From BQJU01 sp965229635 (GTDB lineage Bacteria; Bacteroidota; Bacteroidia; Chitinophagales; Saprospiraceae): a DNA stretch of 64,000 nucleotides. The stretch spans positions 4,650,001 through 4,714,000 of the forward strand of contig OZ245894.1 of assembly GCA_965229635.1 (NCBI GenBank), read 5' to 3'. A program made the position numbers and the translations under genes. Below the pieces are notes generated by a model. The model was not told the DNA's origin. It saw only the letters and a program-made list of their open reading frames with translations, and ran no database searches. Below are positions 1 to 8,098 of this stretch, in pieces (position 1 is the first letter of the stretch; each line of letters starts with the position of its first letter).

Positions 1-5
1 GAGCT

Positions 6-287
6 ATGCCCGATATCGAGCGGCAGTGCAAAAATGCGTGTAAGATCCACACGGGACTGACTAAGGACGAGTTTTTGTGCAGCGGCAACTGGATTGATCA
101 ACAGATCATGATGGCCGCTTACGGCTACGATCCATGCCAGGACGATGACAATACGATCGACGATTTTCTGGATCCGCTGAATAATCAGGAACAGGATGCC
201 GAAGAGCTGGACCAGGTCATCAAAATATTCATGGTGGTCCTCCTGGTCGGGGCAGTATTGGGAGCGATTTATTTTTTTAAAAGATAA
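6..287 (+). CDS. small C-terminally anchored membrane protein (phage late region)
   Basis: A 93-residue protein of no family I recognise. Residues 1-70 are polar and acidic with four cysteines (8, 12, 25, 44), which could bind metal or form disulfides. Residues about 73-91 form one hydrophobic span followed by Lys-Arg at the extreme C-terminus, so the bulk would face one side of the inner membrane as in tail-anchored proteins. There is no signal peptide. It is the first complete gene in the window and is followed 4 nt later by a second single-span protein, then by fibre-like genes on the same strand. The context suggests a virion or assembly component of the integrated element; this is inference from position only. 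Confidence 0.7.
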   Translation: MPDIERQCKNACKIHTGLTKDEFLCSGNWIDQQIMMAAYGYDPCQDDDNTIDDFLDPLNNQEQDAEELDQVIKIFMVVLLVGAVLGAIYFFKR

Positions 288-291
288 CTGA

Positions 292-516
292 ATGGATCCG
301 GTAAGTGCAATAGCCACGGCGATAGGAAAATCAGTGGAAAGTATTTTCACTTTCCTCACGGTCTCCAAGGATGCCAAATATGGCCGTCTACCGGAATGGC
401 TCAGCCCGGCAGATTTTCAGAATAGAAGCAAAACCGCAGACATCCTGCTGATCGGCATGTTTGTGGTCATCATAGTTATCATCATTGGTTTAACCGTCGC
501 AGCGCGGCGCAAATAA
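292..516 (+). CDS. small C-terminally anchored membrane protein (phage late region)
   Basis: A 74-residue protein, not recognised. An amphipathic N-terminal part (residues 1-48) precedes one very hydrophobic segment (about 50-69, rich in Ile and Val) ending in Ala-Ala-Arg-Arg-Lys. It lies 4 nt after the preceding small membrane protein and 6 nt before a fibre-like gene, so the three are almost certainly co-translated. Two tandem tail-anchored proteins in front of spike genes could be minor coat or membrane-vesicle proteins, or spanin/holin-like factors; the sequence alone does not decide. Confidence 0.7.
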   Translation: MDPVSAIATAIGKSVESIFTFLTVSKDAKYGRLPEWLSPADFQNRSKTADILLIGMFVVIIVIIIGLTVAARRK

Positions 517-522
517 AGCATC

Positions 523-1293
523 ATGCCATTAGAAGATTTAGATGTATATCAGATTACCGGACGGATGAGAGGAGCCTACGTTGATGAACCGGGCTATCAA
601 TTTCAGGGAGCCGACGGTTTTATCGGCTTGCAGGAGATTCTGCAATTTCTGTTTGATAACTCAGGCGGCGGCGGTGGTACCGATCGGTATGTTAATGCCG
701 CCGAGCTGGATGAGGAAAACAACCTGATCCTGACACTGAATAACGGCAGCACCGTTCCGGTGGATCTCTCGGTTTTGGCTGTTGATGAAGATGATTTTGT
801 GACGGCGGCAGATCTGGACGACACCACGCTAACGATCACATTGGACAGTGGAGCCACGGTAAGCGTCGATCTATCGAGCCTGGTCAGCGGATCCACGGGC
901 ATGACCATTTATGATGCGGGCCTGGGCTGGATTGTGAAGGCCTCACCTGGTGTAACCGTCACCAGTGATGCACCAGGTGTGTATAATTTCAATATTCCCA
1001 ACGGTGGTATTCTGGACTTTTATCAGAAGAACTTCACTAATGCCGGCACGGAGTTTACTGTGGGTGGTGATGTGGTGATCAATATGAATTGGAACACGGC
1101 CATATTTAACAACAGCTTTGGCGATGCGGTACTAGGTGATTATGCCTTTTTTGATGGTGCAGGCACTGAACGAGAGCCGGGCGTGGTACCGGTGACGGTA
1201 CAACACACCAGTGTTGCCGGTGGCCAGACTTCCACCACGATTGCCAATGTCAATGGATTGGGAACGCCGGTGAGAATCAAGGGAGACATTTAA
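523..1293 (+). CDS. fibre/spike-like protein with two beta repeats and a shared C-terminal domain
   Basis: 256 residues. A 45-residue N-terminal part is followed by a poly-Gly hinge (about 47-53), then two copies of a roughly 30-residue beta repeat (about 56-90 and 93-122; pattern AAxLD...LTLxxGxxVxVDLSxL) typical of trimeric phage fibre shafts. Residues about 140-256 are a domain repeated with clear identity at the C-terminus of the next gene (shared motifs include FTVGGD, REPG, VTVQHTS and TTIANxNGxGTPVR). No signal peptide is seen, unlike the next two genes. Probably a host-recognition or receptor-binding protein; function is inferred from repeat architecture and context. Confidence 0.75.
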   Translation: MPLEDLDVYQITGRMRGAYVDEPGYQFQGADGFIGLQEILQFLFDNSGGGGGTDRYVNAAELDEENNLILTLNNGSTVPVDLSVLAVDEDDFVTAADLDDTTLTITLDSGATVSVDLSSLVSGSTGMTIYDAGLGWIVKASPGVTVTSDAPGVYNFNIPNGGILDFYQKNFTNAGTEFTVGGDVVINMNWNTAIFNNSFGDAVLGDYAFFDGAGTEREPGVVPVTVQHTSVAGGQTSTTIANVNGLGTPVRIKGDI

Positions 1294-1323
1294 CCAGATT
1301 TTTCTATTAACCATTTCATTATA

Positions 1324-2328
1324 ATGAAACGAATTTACCTTTTGGGGCTAATGCTGCTCCCATTGTTGGGCCTTGCCCAATCTGAGACACTTACCGACTT
1401 TTACGGCAAATTCTCCTTCACCGGCTTTGCCCTGGGCGGAACAGCTGATGTGACCGGCACTTTGGATGCCTACAGCGATCAGACCAACCTGTATTTTGCC
1501 AGTGACATCGAGGCCGGTGATGTGATCTGGGATAACCTGGGCAATCGCTGGGAAGTGATGGTGGTCAATTCCTCTAACCTGTTACAGGCTGATGTCGATC
1601 TGAGGGATATCAACAGCGCTGGAGGCCTGCCTTCCGGGATTGGCTATATCTCCAGGGAAACGGCCACTTTGGGACTCTCCCTATTTGTTCCGGATAATAA
1701 TATCGGGATCTCCCAACAGCTAAAGAGTCGCGTAGAGACGCACAATGCCCTTTTGATTGATCAGTTTATCGGAGCCTTACCCGATTCGGTTTATCAGGGC
1801 GATAATGTGAGTGATACCACATCGGTTACCACTCCCACCACCGGTGATGTATTTGTGGCCGGAGATACCTTGCTATTCTTTGATGGGGATACCTGGATAA
1901 CCTACACCGGTGGAGGATCCTCGCCGGTCAAACAACCCTACAATGCCGGTCAGGGCTTTTGGTGCTATTGCACACCAGGTGTAACGGTGGTTTCCGGATC
2001 TCAGGGAGTCTATACTGTGACCATTCCGGATCAGGCCGATGTATCGAGCTTGCAAAAGGAATTTACCAATGCCGGTAGTGAGTTTACCGTGGGCGGTGAT
2101 GCGGTAATCAACGTCACCTGGTCGGGTGCCGGTGGTGGCTGGAATACGGATTTTGATGACTCGGTGCTACCAGATATAAAAATCATTGACGGATCGGGAA
2201 CACAGCGGGAACCGGGGGCAATTTCGGTGACCGTGCAGCATACTTCGGTGGGATCCGGGACGAGTAATACCACGATTGCCAATATCAACGGTGTGGGTAC
2301 GCCGGTAAGGACAAAACTAAAGTTTTAG
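1324..2328 (+). CDS. fibre/spike-like protein with signal peptide, modular
   Basis: 334 residues. Residues 1-19 form a classical signal peptide ending in LLGLAQ, followed by Ser-Glu. Residues about 20-195 form a domain almost duplicated at the start of the next gene (shared runs such as NLYFASDIEAGD, IWDNLGNRWEVMVVNSSNL and GISQQLKSRVETHNALLIDQ). Residues about 215-334 duplicate the C-terminal domain of the upstream gene. It is therefore an A-B arrangement in which A is shared with the downstream and B with the upstream neighbour. An export signal is unusual for a tailed-phage fibre and points either to a periplasmic assembly route or to a secreted adhesin. Confidence 0.75.
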   Translation: MKRIYLLGLMLLPLLGLAQSETLTDFYGKFSFTGFALGGTADVTGTLDAYSDQTNLYFASDIEAGDVIWDNLGNRWEVMVVNSSNLLQADVDLRDINSAGGLPSGIGYISRETATLGLSLFVPDNNIGISQQLKSRVETHNALLIDQFIGALPDSVYQGDNVSDTTSVTTPTTGDVFVAGDTLLFFDGDTWITYTGGGSSPVKQPYNAGQGFWCYCTPGVTVVSGSQGVYTVTIPDQADVSSLQKEFTNAGSEFTVGGDAVINVTWSGAGGGWNTDFDDSVLPDIKIIDGSGTQREPGAISVTVQHTSVGSGTSNTTIANINGVGTPVRTKLKF

Positions 2329-2332
2329 CAAC

Positions 2333-4708
2333 ATGAAACAAATTTTGACGGTTGGACTCCTGCTTTTGAGTCTGATAACCTTAACGGGCCAGTCCGAGAC
2401 TTTGACCGGTTTTTACGGCAAGTTTACCTTCAACGGCTTTGCAGCCGGTGGAACGGCTGATGTGACCGGCTCCCTGGAGGGCTTTAGCGATCAGACCAAT
2501 CTGTATTTTGCCAGTGACATCGAGGCCGGTGATATGATTTGGGATAATCTGGGCAATCGCTGGGAGGTGATGGTGGTCAATTCCTCCAACCTAACGCAGG
2601 CCGATGTAGATTTGAGGGATGTCAACAGCGCCGGAGGTGTTCCGTTTGGTGTTGGCTACATCTCTCGGGAAACACCCAATTTGGGCCTGTCTTTATTTGT
2701 GCCGGATAACAATATCGGGATCTCCCAACAGCTCAAAAGCCGGGTTGAAACTCACAACGCTCTTTTGATCGATCAGTATATCGGTGCTTTACCCGATACG
2801 GTCTACCAGGGAGCTGCCGTAGACGATACGACCACGGTGGCCACGCCTACCACCGGCGATGTATTTATTGCCGGAGATACCCTGCTTTTTTTTGATGGCG
2901 GTACGTGGGTGACGTATACCGGTGGCGGTGGACCTGATCTGCACATTGGTAATTCTGATTTAACCACTACTGATGACAGAACGCTATCCACCGGTAACAG
3001 ATCCTTTGCCATTGAAGGGACCGGACTGCTTAGTTTTGGTGATGTCAGTGCCACTGCCAACAATACTTATTTCACAGTAGATGACATAACCGGAGCCTGG
3101 AATTCGAAATATTACACTTACACTTTTGAGCCCTATTCTCCTGCTCAGGCCAACACATTTCATGTGGGTGTTACCGATCCATTTGGTGAAATAAGTCTAA
3201 ATGCCTGGGGTATTGATGGTGTAAATCGTTTGTTGCTGGGAAATAATAGCACTACCGATCAATTGTTTTTAGGCCACTTAGATGAAAACGGGATTTTTTA
3301 TGAGTCTTTATTAGCTATGGGTATTGATCATTTCAGAATCTATGCTAATGATGCTACTAATTCTATTAATCGAGCCATCACTGTTGATCGGTTTAATGAC
3401 TACATCGAGACGAGTATTTATTACGGCAATCCTAATTATAGATACTCTAGCCGTATGGGTGCGTTCGATAACCCGGTAACGGAGGCCGATACGGCTTTTG
3501 TCATTATGAAAGATTGGGATACCGGGGAAGGCTTACCCGATTCTTTGTACATGGAAATTGACTTTATCTCCGGAAATATCAGTTTCTGGAATGATCTGTA
3601 TTTACAGGACTACCCGGATTATTCAGCGGTCAATCCCGATTCCATCCTTTACAGCCTGGCCATTACGCCCAGCGGCCGAGTTATTCCGGTGGATCCAGAT
3701 AGTTTGGGCTCCGGTGGCAGTGGAGCTGATGGCAATGGCATCTACTCCGGAAGCGGATCCACTCCAGCCTCATTGGTGGAGGTGACCAATACCGCCGGAT
3801 TGAGGTATGTGGATCCTAATTATGCCACCAATCACCTCAGCATCTTAACCGATTATGATACACCTGCTACTGATCTGGATGGTAATGGTGCCTATGTCGG
3901 GCTTTTAATGTCTGAGCAGCAAGAAGGTTATGGTCAACTTTTCTTGGGAGCCAATGAATATGGCTACGAAATGCAAACCGAAAATTCCTTGTTTGTAACG
4001 GCATTTGACGGCAATCTACAGTTAGCTACAGATGTGGGAAATGTAATCCTTTCTCCGGCCGCTAATGACTACACCTTTTACCCCGATAGCGCCCACTTCT
4101 CCAAACGCTTAGTCATCGAGGAAGGCAGTGGTCCGGAGTTGACCCTACGGCGGGCTACCTCTCCGGAGATCCTCTTTGATGGTTTTGCCAAATACCGGAT
4201 GCGCGGAAGTGTATCAGCCTGGCAGTTTCAGAATGCGGCGACCAATCAAACCATTTTCCAGATTGATGCAGATGCACCGCTTTCCATTGTCATCGAGGAG
4301 GATAGCACGCTGATCTTTAGCCAGTATGCATCGAGCCGACCTTACGACCTATTCACAACCAGAGGCCTGGGAGAGCCCTATTTTGACGGCACCGGTCGAC
4401 TGAGAAAAAAGCCGATGGGATCCGGTAATTACGATGCACCCAATGCCGGAACGCTGACCAATGATTACGAATACGTCGAGCTGGGCTTTGCCGGTACGTA
4501 TACCTTACCCGATCCGGCCACGAATAAAGGAAAAGTCTTTACCCTGATTGCCGATAGTGCCACCTCCGGAGGCAATGTGCGATCGGTGGCGGTAGATAAC
4601 AGCGGAACGATTGAAGGAAACCCCACGCTGACCCTGGATAATGCTTATGAGGTCTATCAGCTGGTCAGCTCGGGAACGGAGTACATTATCTTATCCAATA
4701 AGCCATGA
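2333..4708 (+). CDS. large fibre/spike-like protein with signal peptide
   Basis: 791 residues. Signal peptide at 1-20 (ends LITLTGQ, then Ser-Glu), then the same domain as residues 20-195 of the preceding gene, then about 500 residues of Gly/Ser/Thr/Asp-rich beta sequence that I do not recognise, with Gly-rich hinges near residues 200 and 460-475. The last about 100 residues (from the DYEYVELGFAGTYTLPDPA segment) resemble the terminal domain of phage tail-spike or collar proteins. The stop codon overlaps the next start (ATGA, 4705-4708), so translation is coupled. Likely receptor-binding or surface-displayed; assigned by architecture only. Confidence 0.75.
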   Translation: MKQILTVGLLLLSLITLTGQSETLTGFYGKFTFNGFAAGGTADVTGSLEGFSDQTNLYFASDIEAGDMIWDNLGNRWEVMVVNSSNLTQADVDLRDVNSAGGVPFGVGYISRETPNLGLSLFVPDNNIGISQQLKSRVETHNALLIDQYIGALPDTVYQGAAVDDTTTVATPTTGDVFIAGDTLLFFDGGTWVTYTGGGGPDLHIGNSDLTTTDDRTLSTGNRSFAIEGTGLLSFGDVSATANNTYFTVDDITGAWNSKYYTYTFEPYSPAQANTFHVGVTDPFGEISLNAWGIDGVNRLLLGNNSTTDQLFLGHLDENGIFYESLLAMGIDHFRIYANDATNSINRAITVDRFNDYIETSIYYGNPNYRYSSRMGAFDNPVTEADTAFVIMKDWDTGEGLPDSLYMEIDFISGNISFWNDLYLQDYPDYSAVNPDSILYSLAITPSGRVIPVDPDSLGSGGSGADGNGIYSGSGSTPASLVEVTNTAGLRYVDPNYATNHLSILTDYDTPATDLDGNGAYVGLLMSEQQEGYGQLFLGANEYGYEMQTENSLFVTAFDGNLQLATDVGNVILSPAANDYTFYPDSAHFSKRLVIEEGSGPELTLRRATSPEILFDGFAKYRMRGSVSAWQFQNAATNQTIFQIDADAPLSIVIEEDSTLIFSQYASSRPYDLFTTRGLGEPYFDGTGRLRKKPMGSGNYDAPNAGTLTNDYEYVELGFAGTYTLPDPATNKGKVFTLIADSATSGGNVRSVAVDNSGTIEGNPTLTLDNAYEVYQLVSSGTEYIILSNKP

Positions 4709-5157
4709 TCATAAAAATAATCATAGCGATTCTCTTTTTTGCCCTGGCGGGAGTCTGTAACGGTGTTATGGACACCTTGCAGTTTCATTTTGGCTCCAGC
4801 ATATTCACAGGTAAAAAGGCCTTGTTTTGGGATCCTAAAATTAGCTGGCGCAATAAGTACAAAAACGGGGATGCTCAGAAGGGACCGCGCTTTATTGGCT
4901 CGACCACCATCTTTGTGGCTCTGACCGATGGCTGGCACCTGTTTAAGGGCTTTTACCTGGCTTGTCTGCGCACGGCCCTGGTATTGCTGGGCAGTCTCTT
5001 TTTTAATTTCTCTGACCAGTTTTGGATCAATACGGCCGCCTGGGCGGTGGTCTGGATCGCCCTGATTTTTATTCATTCGGCAGGTTTTCACCTGACCTAT
5101 TCGGTGTTGCTCCCCAAAAAGAAATCTCCAAATACAAAACTTAGCAGAAATGAGTAA
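4705..5157 (+). CDS. phage membrane protein, about three or four spans
   Basis: 150 residues with hydrophobic segments at about 2-20 (signal-anchor-like), 88-108 and 112-136, and a basic C-terminus. The middle part is polar, with the motifs TLQFHFGSS, WRNKYKNG and DGWHLFK. I do not recognise the family. It overlaps the preceding fibre gene by 4 nt and the following 56-codon membrane gene by 8 nt, indicating tight coupling. Membrane location and the neighbouring holin-like gene suggest a role in lysis or virion morphogenesis. Confidence 0.7.
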   Translation: MIIKIIIAILFFALAGVCNGVMDTLQFHFGSSIFTGKKALFWDPKISWRNKYKNGDAQKGPRFIGSTTIFVALTDGWHLFKGFYLACLRTALVLLGSLFFNFSDQFWINTAAWAVVWIALIFIHSAGFHLTYSVLLPKKKSPNTKLSRNE

Positions 5158-5320
5158 ACAAGACCTACAGCTTGCACTTGCGGGTACAGTCATACTAGTT
5201 GGCTTTTATTACGGGTTGAAGTCTGGTAAAGGAGTATTGTATTACCTGGCATTATTCCTTTTGATTGCCCCGGCTGCCGGTCTTATCGGCTATGGATTGG
5301 GTAAAGAAATGGATGTTTGA
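5150..5320 (+). CDS. 56-residue two-span membrane protein
   Basis: Short gene: starts MSKQDLQLALAGTV and ends GKEMDV. Two hydrophobic segments (about 7-22 and 29-50) separated by a short KSGKG loop give a hairpin topology like small class II holins. The start codon lies inside the last codons of the upstream gene and the stop is followed 40 nt later by another membrane gene. Identity as a holin is a guess from size and topology. Confidence 0.55.
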   Translation: MSKQDLQLALAGTVILVGFYYGLKSGKGVLYYLALFLLIAPAAGLIGYGLGKEMDV

Positions 5321-5360
5321 TATATCATTTGCCAAAGCCCCCTGATAATGAGAAAACGAC

Positions 5361-5639
5361 ATGATTCCAGTATTACTCAATATGCTATTCCTGATGGCCG
5401 ATCCAACCGGCTTTTGGGAGGTGGCCCTGAGCCAGTCTTTCCCGACACTGCTGTTGGTGATGGGCATCTGGTGGTTTAACAAGAAAAACCGCTATCAGGA
5501 AGACAAGATCGATGAGCTGTATAAGCTGATTATTGAAGATAAGGAGCAGGATAAAAACCGACTGATCAATGTGATTGAAGGCCACAATGAGGCCATCAAC
5601 CGCATTGCGGATCTATTTGAAAAAACCTTGAATTCTTAA
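5361..5639 (+). CDS. holin-like protein (BhlA/UviB-like architecture)
   Basis: 92 residues: one N-terminal membrane span (about 18-38, with GIWW just before Asn-Lys-Lys) followed by a long, highly charged alpha-helical tail (KIDELYKLIIEDKEQDKNRL...) that would form a coiled coil in the cytoplasm. This one-span plus coiled-coil layout is that of BhlA/UviB-type holin-like proteins. Position at the end of the late operon fits a lysis function. No endolysin is visible in the window, so an upstream one outside it would be expected. Confidence 0.55.
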   Translation: MIPVLLNMLFLMADPTGFWEVALSQSFPTLLLVMGIWWFNKKNRYQEDKIDELYKLIIEDKEQDKNRLINVIEGHNEAINRIADLFEKTLNS

Positions 5640-5655
5640 ACTCAAAATCATAGCT

Positions 5656-5994
5656 ATGCAAACTAAGACAGGAGAGTACGGCATCCAACAGACCGAAGAT
5701 GTCTTTGACCTGGTTCAGGACTTCGTTGGAGCGGTACGCAAATCCAAAGAAGGGGACGGTAAGATCGATCTGAAAACCGATTTTGTCAACTTCATTTCCC
5801 CGGTCACCAAAATTCCTAAAGCCTTTGAAGGAGCCAGTGAGATTCCCAAGGAATGGGGAGATCTGGACGAAAGTGAGATCCAGCGCCTGCGCGATCGCTT
5901 CGGTGATATCATCGATGATGAACGCTGGCAACGGGCTTTTGTCGGTCTGGTAACGGCCGGTGATGCCATTTATGAGATTGCGACGGATCAGTAG
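5656..5994 (+). CDS. hypothetical protein, last gene of the late operon
   Basis: 112 residues, soluble, acidic and mostly helical, with no recognised domain; it contains VQDFVGAVRKSKEGDGKIDLKTD and a C-terminal helix ending in EIATDQ. The gene lies 16 nt after the holin-like gene and is followed 26 nt later by a strong intrinsic terminator, so it closes the rightward late transcription unit. Function unknown. Confidence 0.65.
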   Translation: MQTKTGEYGIQQTEDVFDLVQDFVGAVRKSKEGDGKIDLKTDFVNFISPVTKIPKAFEGASEIPKEWGDLDESEIQRLRDRFGDIIDDERWQRAFVGLVTAGDAIYEIATDQ

Positions 5995-6020
5995 TTTTTT
6001 TCATAGTATTTAATTTTTTT

Positions 6021-6054
6021 CCAAACAGGCCTACATGGTCTGTTTGGTTTTTTT
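6021..6054 (+). terminator. intrinsic terminator of the late operon
   Basis: Perfect 8-bp stem CCAAACAG/CTGTTTGG (6021-6028 with 6040-6047), 11-nt loop, followed by a run of seven T. It sits between the 112-residue gene and the zinc-ribbon gene. Confidence 0.85.
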
Positions 6055-6058
6055 GCCT

Positions 6059-6346
6059 ATGTATTCAACACTCAAAAGCGAGCTTTTAACACACATCAAT
6101 GAGGCTATTACCTCCGGAGATGAGGTGACGGCTGGGTACTATACCGATCTACTCTGTGAGGCCACGAAAATGGCCATCATGGAAGCGCCCATAATCAAGA
6201 AAAAGGAAGTGGTACTGTATTTTGACTGTCCGAGCTGTCATACGTCGTTTAAGGGCAAGGATCCCTACATTTCTACCTGTACCAGTTGCGGCCAGCCCAT
6301 GAGCTGGAATATGACCTTTGTGGAAGGTTTGATTCGTAAAACATAA
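6059..6346 (+). CDS. zinc-ribbon-like small protein
   Basis: 95 residues starting MYSTLKSELL; starting here, rather than 24 nt upstream inside the terminator T-tract, keeps the gene outside the hairpin. The N-terminal half is helical; the C-terminal half carries CPSCHTSF...CTSCGQPM, a treble-clef or zinc-ribbon pattern with four ligand cysteines. Small zinc ribbons are common in phages as transcription or host-takeover factors. The gene directly follows a terminator, so it needs its own promoter or read-through. Function unknown. Confidence 0.6.
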   Translation: MYSTLKSELLTHINEAITSGDEVTAGYYTDLLCEATKMAIMEAPIIKKKEVVLYFDCPSCHTSFKGKDPYISTCTSCGQPMSWNMTFVEGLIRKT

Positions 6347-8098
6347 TTAAGAGAAAGTCAAAAAAAGCAAAAGGCACCAGGAGGTGCCTTTGCGCCATCG
6401 ATATGCTTGCGCAAACGGCAAGCATGAGCCCCAAATAAATGTCTCTTATATCATGGCGAAGTTATTTGGGTTCTGCCCTATTTTTTAAGGGAGAATCGAT
6501 TTCCTTAATCCATACAAAACTAACATTTTTTGTCGGATAATTGTTAAGTGCCCATCCATTGAAAAAGATAGTATGACTATAAACGTACTCGGAACATCCT
6601 GGATTTCAATAGTAAATGAAATAGCCGTAGTTTGTCCGAAACTAAGAATTTAAGTAAAAGACCAAAAAGAAAAGGCACCCAAAGGTGCCTTCTACAATAA
6701 CTGATTGTATTAATATGGCGAGGCAATTAAATGATTCAAAAAAGGTTAGGTCAATAAATTTTCCTTCTAAAAAGGTATGGCCAGAATTATACTAACCCTT
6801 CTGGCCTACCTGGATTAAGATCCGAAATGGAGTATTAATGATACATAAACACACATTTTACAATGCCCATCGCAGATATGCAATAGCCATTTTCAAAAGA
6901 AAAGATCGGATTTCATCATTTCAAACCCAAACCAAAGATGATGAACTCCCTCTTTTCTTGTACAAACCACGGCTTTTAGGAGGAGAAAACCACCATTCGT
7001 AAAGATCAAACTCAAAGGGCGGGGGGCTGCCCCTTGGCTAAAATCCTTGGAATGATTATGGTAAAAACAGACTTGAATCAGATTACATGAATCTGAATCA
7101 TTTGTAATGGGGAACTGCAGGTAGAGTTGGTACAGCGCAATTGGGGAGTGCTTCTTCAACAGAAACACTTCGAACAACGCCGCGAAAATAAGAAAGAAAT
7201 ATCTAAATAAAAAGGTGATCTATGTCAGCTTAATGACCAGGAGCAAGGGAAGCTCCTGGTCAAATGTTTTGGTTAGAACTAAGCTAACGGGACATTAACA
7301 AGGTACACAACCTTTTAAAGGTAGATTTTTTTTGGAATAAGAACAAGTAATATGAACACGTATGATCTAAACCTAATAGATTAATTTGTCCAAAATCAGG
7401 AATGGGCTTAAAGTTGTACTGAAAAGGGTAAGCGAGAACCAAAATCAGCTCTCGCTTATCATTACTTGTTACCAGTAAAATCCTGGTTGTTATCGAATCA
7501 AACGCAAATAAAACGCTGAAGTCCCCTTCAACAAGACTTCAGCTAGTACTAATACTCTAATACTTCGAAATCCACAAGGATTTTGAACTAGTTGAATGTA
7601 CGGACTTTTGGTGGGAATTGCAAGGTGGTTGCTGCTTTATGTACCGTCCTGGCCAACAGGGTGATGCCCCTATCATACTCATACATACTACGATCAACTC
7701 TAAGGAACTGGGGTACAGCTCCCTAAAAATAAAAGCCAGAAGATGTAAACACCTTCTGGCAAACACTTATCCCTTGTTTAGAACATGCCAATCAGATATC
7801 TCGACCTAAGAAATTCCTGACAAGACAGAGATAAGCTAACAAATATGTGATCAGGGAAATCCTTAACCTCTCGCTTATGGCAATGAGCGAAAGAAGCTTT
7901 CCCCAATGATAAATCACCTACGGGAGCAATTTGCTGGAAGGAAAAAAGCAACTTTACTGTGTTTTGTCAGAAGGGTTACTAAAAGAATGTAAAATGCTAA
8001 AGCCTCACTCTATTAGACTTTAGCTAAATTCATAGCGTTTTATGGTACAGCTCTCTTCTGTTTTCTTTCCTAATATTTAAGTGCAAAAGCTTTTAATT
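6347..8098. other. 1.75 kb non-coding region with a series of unrelated hairpins
   Basis: No convincing coding sequence. It contains at least ten inverted repeats with stems of 7-10 bp, each of different sequence: 6372-6393, 6403-6425, 6430-6470, 6672-6691, 6779-6806, 7235-7261, 7429-7458, 7515-7543, 7735-7760 and 7996-8024, plus weaker ones near 7300, 7470 and 7870. The first and fourth share the stem AAGGCACC. Most lack a U-tract and so are not simple terminators. They could be structured small RNAs, remnants of many deleted cassettes, or phage regulatory RNAs. Base composition is more AT-rich than the late genes. Confidence 0.6.
6371..6393. terminator. hairpin terminator after the zinc-ribbon gene
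   Basis: AAAGGCACC / GGTGCCTTT stem with a tetraloop, preceded by an A-rich and followed by a short T-rich stretch, so it could act in both directions. A nearly identical hairpin recurs at 6672-6691. Confidence 0.6.

Noticed and set aside
523..4708. Diversity-generating retroelement target genes
   Set aside because: Repeated modules are domain duplications, and no reverse transcriptase or template repeat is visible in the window.
6893..7809. Open frames of 60-94 codons in the hairpin-rich block
   Set aside because: They cross the hairpin stems, lack coding-like composition and show no recognisable protein features.
6347..8098. Chromosomal integron attC array
   Set aside because: Hairpins lack the paired RYYYAAC/GTTRRRY core sites and no tyrosine integron integrase is present.
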